Positions 7,470 to 14,369 of a DNA stretch of 40,507 nt are shown here, one piece after another. Each line of letters starts with the position of its first letter. Position 1 is the stretch's first letter. A program made the translations under genes and the position numbers. The notes beneath the pieces were generated by a model, which was not told the DNA's origin, ran no database searches, and saw only the letters and a list, made by a program, of their open reading frames with translations. The stretch is from Paenibacillaceae bacterium (GTDB lineage: Bacteria > Bacillota > Clostridia > Lachnospirales > Lachnospiraceae): NCBI GenBank assembly GCA_015057715.1, contig SVDS01000029.1:1-40507 (forward strand), in the 5' to 3' direction.

Positions 7470-8951
7470 ATGATGCGCTGTATTGGTGCCACACCAAAGC
7501 AGTTGATGAGATTCGTCCGGAGGGAAGCCCTTGGTTGGTATAGGTTTGCTATACCGCTGGGCATTTCTGCGGGAGCCGTTATCATTTGGATCTTGTGCGC
7601 CTTACTACGTTTTCTCAGTCCGGAATACTTTGCCGAAATGCCTGCATTCGGAATAAGCATACCCAGTATCATGGCCGGTATCTGTGTAGGTATCCTGACG
7701 GTTCTACTGGCGGCTCGTACACCAGCTAAAAGAGCTGCCAGGGTTTCACCACTGGCAGCCGTATCCGGAAATGCGAATTCTCTTCAGCCTGTGCGCAAAG
7801 CCGCAAATACAACACTATTTAAAATTGATACTGCTCTTGGTTTCCATCATGCGAAAGCCAGTAAAAAGAATTTTGTTTTGATGGTAGGTTCCTTTTCACT
7901 AAGTATTACTCTTTTTTTAGCGTTTTCGGTCACAATAAATTTTATGCAACATTCCCTTACTCCATTGAAGCCGTGGACTCCGGATTTATCTATTGTCAGC
8001 ACGGATAATACCTGTTCGATTCGTAGTAGCTTATTGAAAAAACTTAAGGAAAATCCAGCAGTTAAGCAGGTATACGGGCGAATGTTTGCCTATAACGTTC
8101 CGGTTACGGTAAATGGTCAGGAAAAAAAGGTGGATTTGATTTCTTATGAGGAAAACCAATTCAGATGGGCTAAGAATTATTTACTGGATGGATCTTTCGA
8201 TTCCGTCCAACAGAAAAGCAATACCGGATTGGTTGTTTTTAAACCGCAAAATATTATAAAAACCGGAGACACGGCTACTCTGCACATTGGGGGGCAAACG
8301 TCGGATATAAAAATAGTCGGCTCTCTTTCTTCCAGCCCCTTTAACAACGCCCCTGACGTTGGAACAATAATCTGTTCTGAAAATACCTTTCGGCAGCTGA
8401 CCGGCGAAACGGATTATACAATTATCGATTTGAAGTTATCTAAGAATGTGACGGATGCTGATGTTGATGAAATTCATAGAACCGTTGGTACGGATGTCAC
8501 CTTTTCTGATGAGCGCTCCGGTAATCGCAGCGTAATAGGTTCGTACTACTCTTTTGGATTGTTTATCTATGGCTTTATGGCTTTGATTGCTTTAATTACC
8601 ATATTTAATATTGTAAATAGCATTGCTATGAGTGTCTCCTCCCGTATGAAGCAGTATGGAGCATTTCGTGCCATTGGCCTGAGTAACCGCCAGCTGATAA
8701 ATATGATTGTTGCCGAAGCTTCTGCCTATGCGATTACAGGGTGCATCTTCGGCAGTGTTTTCGGATTAATGCTGAATAAGTTCCTGTACGCAAAACTGGT
8801 AACTTCACACTGGGGCGAACAGTGGAATGTCCCATTTATACAAATGGCCATTATCATAACAATTGTCTTATTATCCGTTATCCTGGCTGTACGAGGTCCA
8901 GTAAAACGCATTTGCACTATGTCCATTGCAGATACCATAAGTGCACAGTAA
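7470..8951 (+). CDS. C-terminal fragment of the interrupted permease
   Basis: This piece (up to 493 aa) begins M-M-R-C-I-G-A-T, in the middle of the first FtsX domain, and continues with two helices, a linker, another helix (near N-F-V-L-M-V-G-S-F-S-L-S), a second outer domain and three C-terminal helices ending the second FtsX domain. No ribosome binding site precedes ATG 7470. Translation could only come from coupling to the stop 9 nt upstream or from readthrough. Confidence 0.55.
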   Translation: MMRCIGATPKQLMRFVRREALGWYRFAIPLGISAGAVIIWILCALLRFLSPEYFAEMPAFGISIPSIMAGICVGILTVLLAARTPAKRAARVSPLAAVSGNANSLQPVRKAANTTLFKIDTALGFHHAKASKKNFVLMVGSFSLSITLFLAFSVTINFMQHSLTPLKPWTPDLSIVSTDNTCSIRSSLLKKLKENPAVKQVYGRMFAYNVPVTVNGQEKKVDLISYEENQFRWAKNYLLDGSFDSVQQKSNTGLVVFKPQNIIKTGDTATLHIGGQTSDIKIVGSLSSSPFNNAPDVGTIICSENTFRQLTGETDYTIIDLKLSKNVTDADVDEIHRTVGTDVTFSDERSGNRSVIGSYYSFGLFIYGFMALIALITIFNIVNSIAMSVSSRMKQYGAFRAIGLSNRQLINMIVAEASAYAITGCIFGSVFGLMLNKFLYAKLVTSHWGEQWNVPFIQMAIIITIVLLSVILAVRGPVKRICTMSIADTISAQ

Positions 8952-9020
8952 TAATACGATAAGCCGAACCTCCCATTCGCTACCTGTTATTGGCTTTCAT
9001 TATGAGCAAAAGATAATTTT

Positions 9021-9050
9021 AAAAGGCAGGTTCTACAGAATCTGCCTTTT
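9021..9050. terminator. Bidirectional terminator between the permease and the cupin gene
   Basis: AAAAGGCAG (9021-9029) pairs perfectly with CTGCCTTTT (9042-9050) with a 12-nt loop. It ends in T-runs on both strands. It serves the + strand ABC operon and the convergent - strand cupin gene, which ends at 9055. Confidence 0.8.
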
Positions 9051-9054
9051 ACTT

Positions 9055-9414
9055 TTAAATTCTCTCCAGATCTTCAACAGTCCGACTGTTTCTAACGCTG
9101 CCAGTGTTTAATGTACTTTTAGGTTCAATTAAAAGCACATGAGCTTCATTCTCCGCAACAGGCATATGCTCTACTCCTTTGGGGATAATAATTGTTTCTC
9201 CCTCCTTCAGGCATACATCCTTATCTCTGAATTTTACTGTCAGTACGCCTTTTACCACATAGAACATCTCGTCTTCGTTGTCATGGGTATGCCAGGTGAA
9301 TTCCCCTTTAAATTTAGCAATTTTTACGTATGATTCGTTTAATTCTCCAATAATCCTGGGACTCCAATATTCGTGAAAGAGCTGAAATTTTTCTTCTAAA
9401 TTAATCTTATCCAT
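9055..9414 (-). CDS. Small cupin-domain protein
   Basis: The 119-aa single cupin has motif 1 W-H-T-H-D-N-E-D-E (metal ligands H42, H44, E49) and motif 2 P-K-G-V-E-H (H83). All four usual metal ligands are therefore present. The frame extends upstream, but AAAGGAG is placed for ATG 9414, so the start is MDKINLEEK. Such proteins bind a metal and may be small isomerases, dioxygenases or sugar-binding sensors; the substrate cannot be told. It is the last gene of the lar/mupG run, 76 bp after the mupG-like gene, with a hairpin in the gap. Confidence 0.85.
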   Translation of the reverse strand: MDKINLEEKFQLFHEYWSPRIIGELNESYVKIAKFKGEFTWHTHDNEDEMFYVVKGVLTVKFRDKDVCLKEGETIIIPKGVEHMPVAENEAHVLLIEPKSTLNTGSVRNSRTVEDLERI

Positions 9415-9448
9415 TTTTATTTCTCCTTTTATTTTATACATAAACAAC

Positions 9449-9486
9449 TGCAAGAGTGAAAGATCCAAAAATCCCTCACTCTTGCA
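9449..9486. terminator. Perfect hairpin between the mupG-like gene and the cupin gene
   Basis: TGCAAGAGTGA (9449-9459) and TCACTCTTGCA (9476-9486) form a perfect 11-bp stem with a 16-nt loop. The T-tract after it on the - strand is weak (GTTGTTTATG). It is therefore more likely a partial terminator or an mRNA-processing/stability hairpin that sets cupin expression below mupG. Confidence 0.5.
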
Positions 9487-9490
9487 ATTA

Positions 9491-10582
9491 TCAGTTATTT
9501 ATGAATCCAAATTCATATTCAGGCAGGAGACATTCCAACAGAATCCATTCTTCCCGCGGTATTTTCCCTATCAGATTTCTTTCACCATCATTTGGCATAT
9601 CCTGAAGCACAATTTCCAGTTCTCCTCTGTAATGTGTCAGATTATCGTTTACCGCAACCACATCTCCTTTGTGAAAGTAATCCCCTTCCACTTCTCTGTA
9701 AGGGATACTTTTATTCCTATACGTTTCTCTGGGCCAGGACGAACGTATCATATAATCAGATGCATCTCCTCTTGAAATATGTCTGTATTCAAAAATAAGC
9801 TCTCTTTCAGATTCTGTACAGTCTTTCACTGTCTCAATATGAAACGTAATCTTACTGCAATCCACTTCAGACATAAGCTTTAACTCTTCTTCTGATGCAA
9901 AGCAATTACCTATAATTATATCATCAATTATATTAGTGGCTAACAAATGCCTCATTTGCAAATCTATAGGAAGATTGCGGTGAATTTCACAGGTAGGCAG
10001 CCCTGCTTTTACTGGCCATGGTCCAAATGTGTTCTTATTCTGGCTTGAAACAAAGGCCGCAGTCCTGAATCCGCTTTTTTTATATTTCTCAGTTAAATTC
10101 AAAAAACGTTTCCAGCCAAGCCCTGAATATCGTTGCGGATAAAAATTATGACACGTCACAATATTCCAACGATCAGCGCCCCGCTCCACCAATAAATCCA
10201 GATCCATATTAGATGATCCATTAAATTCAATGGGTATCATATAAGGGTTCCTGGTAATTGCAATATCTTCCAAATCTCCGAAATGTCCATCCAGCCGGAT
10301 AATATCGACTCCTAAATCAGCAAATGGTTTTATTTCAAAAGGAGTCGCGCCCAGATATTTAAATACAGTCGGATTCGTATCAACAGCAACTTCAAACCCG
10401 TATTGGTGAGCAAGTTCCATAAATTCAGTAAACTCTTTTATTATCTCTTCTTTTGATTTTCTAACTGACAGTAAACAGGTAAAAATTCTATTGAAACCAT
10501 ACCCTGATGCCAGTTTCATGTAGCTTTCTATTTCACTTTTTGTGCTATGTTCCGGATAAATTGAAATACCTAACTTATGCAT
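9491..10582 (-). CDS. mupG: MupG/DUF871-family glycosidase (6-phospho-N-acetylmuramidase-like)
   Basis: The 363-aa length and sequence fit the DUF871 family: an N-terminal TIM barrel starting L-G-I-S-I-Y-P-E, with V-D-T-N-P, I-R-L-D-G-H-F and N-I-V-T-C-H-N-F-Y-P-Q, then a cyclophilin-like C-terminal domain. The studied Staphylococcus aureus member MupG hydrolyses MurNAc-6-phosphate-GlcNAc in the cytoplasm during cell-wall recycling. It normally sits with murQ and murP, but here there is no MurNAc phosphotransferase or etherase nearby. The gene lies 27 bp after larE with no terminator. A related phospho-disaccharide substrate is equally possible, so the specific function is an inference from family. 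Confidence 0.75.
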   Translation of the reverse strand: MHKLGISIYPEHSTKSEIESYMKLASGYGFNRIFTCLLSVRKSKEEIIKEFTEFMELAHQYGFEVAVDTNPTVFKYLGATPFEIKPFADLGVDIIRLDGHFGDLEDIAITRNPYMIPIEFNGSSNMDLDLLVERGADRWNIVTCHNFYPQRYSGLGWKRFLNLTEKYKKSGFRTAAFVSSQNKNTFGPWPVKAGLPTCEIHRNLPIDLQMRHLLATNIIDDIIIGNCFASEEELKLMSEVDCSKITFHIETVKDCTESERELIFEYRHISRGDASDYMIRSSWPRETYRNKSIPYREVEGDYFHKGDVVAVNDNLTHYRGELEIVLQDMPNDGERNLIGKIPREEWILLECLLPEYEFGFINN

Positions 10583-10609
10583 ACTATCCCCCCTGTAAAT
10601 AATTTCAAA

Positions 10610-11431
10610 TTATTGAATTCCCACATCCATGCTTCCAGAGCGAAACCCTTCCAAATCCAAAGTAATATAGGCAAAGCCAAGTTCTTTTAAGTATGAGATC
10701 ACAGCATCCCTGTCATTTAAAACACTGTCAAAAGAATCCTGATCCACTTCAATCCGCACAATATCCTTATGCAGCCGCAGCCGTACATTTCCCTTAAAAC
10801 GTGAGCGAAGGAACTCCTCTCCCTCACCGATTTTTCCTAAAATATCATAATCTATTTCTGTATTATACGGCAGTCTGGTTGCCATACAGGGAGCAGATGG
10901 TCTCTGTGCCACAGAGATTCCATATTCCGCCGCTAATGCCTTTACCTGTGCCTTGGTGATATGAAGTTCTGCCAGAAGGCTGATAATTCCCAGTTCTTTT
11001 AAAGCTTTGATACCAGGACGATACACATGCATATCATCTTCATTGGTTCCATCCATAATAACAGGAATATTTCTTTCCCCTGCAAATTCTTTCAGACTTA
11101 AAAACAACTTTTTCTTGCATAAATAACACCTGTCTACTGGATTGAAACGAATCTCCTCCTGCTCCAGCTCATCTACGGTAATTATTTCGTGGATTCCTCC
11201 CAGCTCTTTTGCCACATTGGAAGCAATTTCAAGATCGCATGATGGATGGAGCCTGCTGTCGAATGTAACAGCATACACCTTTTTTCCTGTCTTTTCCACC
11301 GCTTTTGCTGCAACTTTCAACAGGAGACTGGAATCAACTCCACCGGAAAAGGCAAGACAGATGTCTTCTTTAGCGTACTCGCCCATTGCCTCTTCCAGTT
11401 TTATTCTGAGACTTAATAAGTTTTCATCCAT
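10610..11431 (-). CDS. larE: LarE, sulfur transferase for the nickel-pincer cofactor
   Basis: LarE thiolates the two carboxyls of pyridinium-3,5-bisthiocarboxylic acid mononucleotide synthesis, after adenylation with ATP. The PP-loop is SGGVDSS (29-35). Three cysteines stand out: C102 and C105 in R-C-Y-L-C and C182 in P-S-A-P-C-M-A-T-R. In Lactiplantibacillus plantarum a single Cys is sacrificed, whereas three-Cys LarEs such as that of Thermotoga maritima hold a [4Fe-4S] cluster that carries the sulfur. The pattern here points to the second type. The gene begins 6 bp after larC and belongs to the same operon. Length is 273 aa, normal for the family. Confidence 0.93.
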   Translation of the reverse strand: MDENLLSLRIKLEEAMGEYAKEDICLAFSGGVDSSLLLKVAAKAVEKTGKKVYAVTFDSRLHPSCDLEIASNVAKELGGIHEIITVDELEQEEIRFNPVDRCYLCKKKLFLSLKEFAGERNIPVIMDGTNEDDMHVYRPGIKALKELGIISLLAELHITKAQVKALAAEYGISVAQRPSAPCMATRLPYNTEIDYDILGKIGEGEEFLRSRFKGNVRLRLHKDIVRIEVDQDSFDSVLNDRDAVISYLKELGFAYITLDLEGFRSGSMDVGIQ

Positions 11432-11437
11432 ATGATC

Positions 11438-12808
11438 TTAATCCTCCCTTTGCAGATTCCGGTAAATAGTCTGGTAATCCAGTCCGCTCTTTCGGCACAG
11501 GGCTTTTACACTCTCATATTCCGGATAATAAAATTCCCTGTCTTTATATTTACACACCTTAATCTCTGCTTCTCCCCACTGTGTCATCACTGTTCTCTTT
11601 TCACGAGGCAGAACTGTTCTGTTAACAGGGCATCTTCTTATACCGATGGTTGTGGTCTGAATAAACAGGATCTCTTCCATGGATTCGATCTGGTTTTTTT
11701 TACAGATGACAGAAAGCATATAGGCGGGCCGGTTCTTTTTCATGAAGATTGGTGTATACCAGACATCAGCCGCGCCTGCGTCAAGCAGAGACTCCATAGC
11801 AAGCCCAAGTGCTTCACCGCTGCAGTCATCAATATTGGACTCCAAAACCCACATCTCGTCACCCGCCTGATCTTCCTCCTCAGAAAGAATCATGGCCCGA
11901 AGAACATTGGCCTGCTTAAATTCCTTTTTCCCTGCCCCCATTCCGGTCTTAAGAATCTGACAGGACGCCGGCAGTCTGTCTTCTGTTTTTAAAGCCGCCG
12001 CAATCGCTGCACCGGTAGGGGTAACCATCTCTCCCTCATTATCAGTCAGACGCAGTTTTAAACTATATGCCGATGCGATATTCGCTGTGGCTGGTACTGG
12101 GACAGGAATGACTCCATGCTGGCAGCGTACACTTCCAAATCCCTCAGCCAAAGGTGATACAACGATTTCATCTACTCCCAGATTATCTACACAGACAGCA
12201 ACACTAATAATGTCAATAATGGAATCGATCGCTCCAACCTCATGAAAATGTACCTCTTCCAATGGAATTCCATGAGCTTTGGCCTCTGCCTCCGCTACAA
12301 TATCAAACATCCGTCTTGCCATAGCTTTTACCCGTTCATGGGCTGCCAGACGGTCTATAATTTTATATATATCACTTATGTTCCTATGTTCATGAGGTTG
12401 ATGATTCTCATGGCTGTGGTCATGTTCATGACTATGATCGTGTTCATGACTATGATTGTTTTCATGGCTATGCTCATGATCGTGTTCATGACTATGTTCA
12501 TGTTCGTGTTCATGGCTATGCTCATGGTCGTGTCCATGACTATGCTCATGGCTGTGTTCGTGTTCATGGCTATGCTCATGATCGTGTTCATGGCTATGCT
12601 CATGTTCCGTCTCCAGATGAACATCAAAATCATACGCATCAAGTCCACACTTTTTAGTTCTTCCAAAATGAAGGTGGTATCCACTTAAATTAAGGCTATC
12701 CAGCGCTTTTTCCAGTACTTCTTTATCCGCGCCCAGATCCAGGAGAGCTCCCACCGTCATATCACCGCTGATTCCCGAATTACATTCCAAATATAATATT
12801 TTTTTCAT
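11438..12808 (-). CDS. larC: LarC, nickel insertion enzyme of the NPN cofactor, with a His-rich insert
   Basis: LarC is the CTP-dependent nickel insertase that completes the nickel-pincer nucleotide. The 456-aa chain starts with M-K-K-I-L-Y-L-E-C-N-S-G-I-S-G-D-M (family N-terminus). It continues through H-F-H-E-V-G-A-I-D-S, P-T-G-A-A-I and L-E-S-N-I-D-D to the LarC2 part. The whole gene is one frame; in L. plantarum the two halves are joined by a programmed frameshift. Residues 69-141 contain 35 His among Glu, Asp and Ser, about half of the segment, much longer than a simple His loop. It could store or deliver Ni. larB ends 1 bp upstream. Confidence 0.95.
   Translation of the reverse strand: MKKILYLECNSGISGDMTVGALLDLGADKEVLEKALDSLNLSGYHLHFGRTKKCGLDAYDFDVHLETEHEHSHEHDHEHSHEHEHSHEHSHGHDHEHSHEHEHEHSHEHDHEHSHENNHSHEHDHSHEHDHSHENHQPHEHRNISDIYKIIDRLAAHERVKAMARRMFDIVAEAEAKAHGIPLEEVHFHEVGAIDSIIDIISVAVCVDNLGVDEIVVSPLAEGFGSVRCQHGVIPVPVPATANIASAYSLKLRLTDNEGEMVTPTGAAIAAALKTEDRLPASCQILKTGMGAGKKEFKQANVLRAMILSEEEDQAGDEMWVLESNIDDCSGEALGLAMESLLDAGAADVWYTPIFMKKNRPAYMLSVICKKNQIESMEEILFIQTTTIGIRRCPVNRTVLPREKRTVMTQWGEAEIKVCKYKDREFYYPEYESVKALCRKSGLDYQTIYRNLQRED
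12386..12604 (-). repeat. larC: Coding tandem repeat for the His-rich segment of LarC
   Basis: Imperfect short repeats built on CAT-GAG/GAA-CAT-AGC-CAT units encode H-E-H-S-H-E-H-D-H type runs (LarC residues 69-141). Such a repeat can change length by slippage without leaving frame when whole units are lost or gained, so length variation between strains is expected. Confidence 0.85.
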
Positions 12809-12809
12809 T

Positions 12810-13553
12810 TTATCTTACCGCCAGTCGATTGATCTGTGTCGCAATGTATCCTGCCCCATACCCATTGTCAATATTTACTACAGAAATGCCATTTGCGCAG
12901 GAATTGAGCATAGTTAATAGTGCTGATAATCCATGAAAGCTGGCCCCATACCCCACAGATGTGGGTACCGCTATTACCGGGCATTCCGCTATCCCTGCTA
13001 TGACAGTTCCCAAAGCGCCTTCCATTCCGGCCGCTGCCACGATGCAGTTGGCTCGTCCAATCCGCTCCCGATTGGACAACAGGCGGTGTATTCCCGCCAC
13101 ACCCACATCATAAATCCGATCCACGTAAGAACCGAAGTATTCGGCTGTCTGGGCCGCTTCCTCCGCAACCGGTATATCCGCAGTGCCACCCGTGCAGACC
13201 GCAATGCAGCCTTTTCTTTCTTTATTCTTCCGTTCTACCTTGAGAATTCTCGATATAGGATCGTAGGTAACTTCAGGAACTGCCTCTTTCACTAACTCAA
13301 ACTGTTCTTTCGTGGCTCTGGTCCCCAGAACTTCCCCGTCCCGTTCAAAGAATTTTCTGTAGATCTGCACCAGATATTCATCTGGCTTACCCTGACAGAA
13401 CACTGTTTCCCCAAATCCTGAGCGGAGAGCCCGGTGATGATCCAGTTTGGCATATCCCAAATCTTCATAAGGAAGATCCTTTAAGATCTTTTGTGCCTCA
13501 TCTACCCCCATCTCACCGTTTTTTACCAGGTTAAGCATTTCTTTTATGTCCAT
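12810..13553 (-). CDS. larB: LarB, nicotinic acid adenine dinucleotide carboxylase/hydrolase
   Basis: LarB carboxylates the pyridinium ring of NaAD at C5 and cleaves the phosphoanhydride, the first step to the nickel-pincer nucleotide. The 247-aa length is typical. The C-terminal two-thirds resemble PurE: C-T-G-G-T-A-D, D-V-G-V-A-G-I-H-R, V-A-A-G-M-E-G and P-T-S-V-G-Y-G. The frame also opens at a GTG (13562), but AGGAAAGG lies 8 nt before ATG 13553 and touches the GTG, so I use the ATG. It is followed by larC after 1 bp, so the two are translationally coupled. Confidence 0.94.
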   Translation of the reverse strand: MDIKEMLNLVKNGEMGVDEAQKILKDLPYEDLGYAKLDHHRALRSGFGETVFCQGKPDEYLVQIYRKFFERDGEVLGTRATKEQFELVKEAVPEVTYDPISRILKVERKNKERKGCIAVCTGGTADIPVAEEAAQTAEYFGSYVDRIYDVGVAGIHRLLSNRERIGRANCIVAAAGMEGALGTVIAGIAECPVIAVPTSVGYGASFHGLSALLTMLNSCANGISVVNIDNGYGAGYIATQINRLAVR

Positions 13554-13588
13554 CCTTCTCACCTTTCCTCTGCTGTACCTAAATGCGC

Positions 13589-14107
13589 TTAAAACAGCTT
13601 TTTTAACAGTATATCCCGAATATATCCACCATATTTCTCTTTGGTGAGAACTACTTCATATCCCTGCCTTATTACATTATTTCTGCTATAGTAATTTTCA
13701 GGGTGAACGGTACACATCAGATATTTGTATCCCATTTTTTTAAGATCTGCTTCTCCCTGCTGCATCATGGAATACTGAAGCCCGTTGCCTCTGTAGGAGG
13801 GAAGGATTGCCACTGATTCCATATGTGCTACCTTTTTAAGTTCCTCCTGCGCCAGCCCAATATCCCTGCCTAAATTCTCTTCTTTCATTCCAGGCAGGGC
13901 AACAATAAAAACCCCTGCAACCGCGCCGGAATCTTTTTCCACCGCTTTATATCCCAGGCCGTTTCCTTCTTTCAGGATTCGGGTTGTATATTCGCTGTCA
14001 TCAGCGACAAACCAGTGCTTGTTATCAATGTCATCCCATACTTTTTCAATGATAACCGCCATCATTTCAGCATCTTCACCAGATGCCCGCTCAATATTAA
14101 ATTCCAT
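13589..14107 (-). CDS. GNAT-family N-acetyltransferase
   Basis: The 172-aa protein shows the GNAT acetyl-CoA loop in V-A-I-L-P-S-Y-R-G-N-G-L-Q-Y (R/Q-x-x-G-x-G/A type) and the C-terminal P-E-N-Y-Y-S-R-N-N-x-x-x-Q-G-Y-E segment. The acceptor (amino acid, polyamine, antibiotic or protein N-terminus) cannot be deduced. It lies 35 bp before larB and 14 bp after a 58-aa membrane protein gene, all on the same strand, so it is probably co-transcribed with the lar genes. Confidence 0.85.
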   Translation of the reverse strand: MEFNIERASGEDAEMMAVIIEKVWDDIDNKHWFVADDSEYTTRILKEGNGLGYKAVEKDSGAVAGVFIVALPGMKEENLGRDIGLAQEELKKVAHMESVAILPSYRGNGLQYSMMQQGEADLKKMGYKYLMCTVHPENYYSRNNVIRQGYEVVLTKEKYGGYIRDILLKKLF

Positions 14108-14121
14108 GTTTTCCCTTTCTG

Positions 14122-14298
14122 TCAGAGAAGGAGTGGGGAAGTAACTACCGCTTCCGTTGTTACAACCTGTGCTTTCCCTCTGGGAATATCTGTATCATTA
14201 CTGCCAGTTATGTAACTGTAAGCTCCGGCACAAAGCAATACAACAATTAAACAAAGTGCAATGAACATGACCTTATTATATAATTTTTTATCCTCCAT
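14122..14298 (-). CDS. 58-aa single-pass membrane protein
   Basis: Start at ATG 14298, preceded by a strong AAAGGAGGGA ribosome binding site; stop TGA at 14122-14124. The protein begins MEDKKLYNKVMF, has a hydrophobic helix (about residues 11-31, I-A-L-C-L-I-V-V-L-L-C-A-G-A) and then a polar tail with T-D-I-P-R-G-K-A-Q-V-V-T-T-E-A. Topology by positive charges is N-in, C-out. It is too short for common ORF cut-offs. I do not recognise a family. It is the first gene of the GNAT/lar run, 14 bp before the GNAT gene. The two Cys within the helix could be a lipobox-like signal (L-C-A-G), but the order is not a standard lipobox. Confidence 0.7.
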   Translation of the reverse strand: MEDKKLYNKVMFIALCLIVVLLCAGAYSYITGSNDTDIPRGKAQVVTTEAVVTSPLLL

Positions 14299-14369
14299 AC
14301 CGCTCCCTCCTTTTTCTGGTACAACATTCTATGCAGGCTGTTTTCTTTGCATCACACAGTCAGCGTAAT

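Larger units (their letters stand above)
6591..8951 (+). pseudogene. FtsX/MacB-type ABC permease interrupted by an in-frame TAA
   Basis: Two open frames, 6591-7460 and 7470-8951, lie in the same frame and are separated only by TAA at 7458-7460. Reading through gives 786 positions, the usual size of a two-FtsX-domain permease of the Bce/MacB group. The join falls inside a conserved stretch, N-V-A-Q-R-T-stop-F-F-G-M-M-R-C-I-G-A-T. The upstream piece ends exactly where the FtsX domain begins its cytoplasmic turn. From memory of the family the lost residue is often Glu, so one G-to-T change (GAA to TAA) would explain it. It could be a real nonsense mutation, a base-calling error, or readthrough. 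The flanking reading frame is otherwise undamaged, so the loss would be recent. Confidence 0.85.

Noticed and set aside
10583-10600. Similar leaders (TTTACAGGGGGATAG) before the mupG-like and LytTR genes, as a shared regulatory element
   Set aside because: GGGGGAT-type ribosome binding sites recur before several genes here (40016, 32875, 40272), so the likeness reflects the usual site, not a shared regulator.
11432-11992. 186-codon frame antisense to larC
   Set aside because: Shadow of a conserved gene, no translation signals.
12386-12604. Tandem repeat resembling a small CRISPR-like or intergenic repeat array
   Set aside because: The units are only a few codons long, have no spacers and encode the H-E-H-S-H run of LarC in frame.
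12242-12688. Long open frames opposite and out of phase with the larC His-rich region
   Set aside because: They are by-products of the CAT/GAG repeat: low-complexity Met/Phe/Val or Met/Asn/Ile runs, no ribosome binding site, inside a certain larC.
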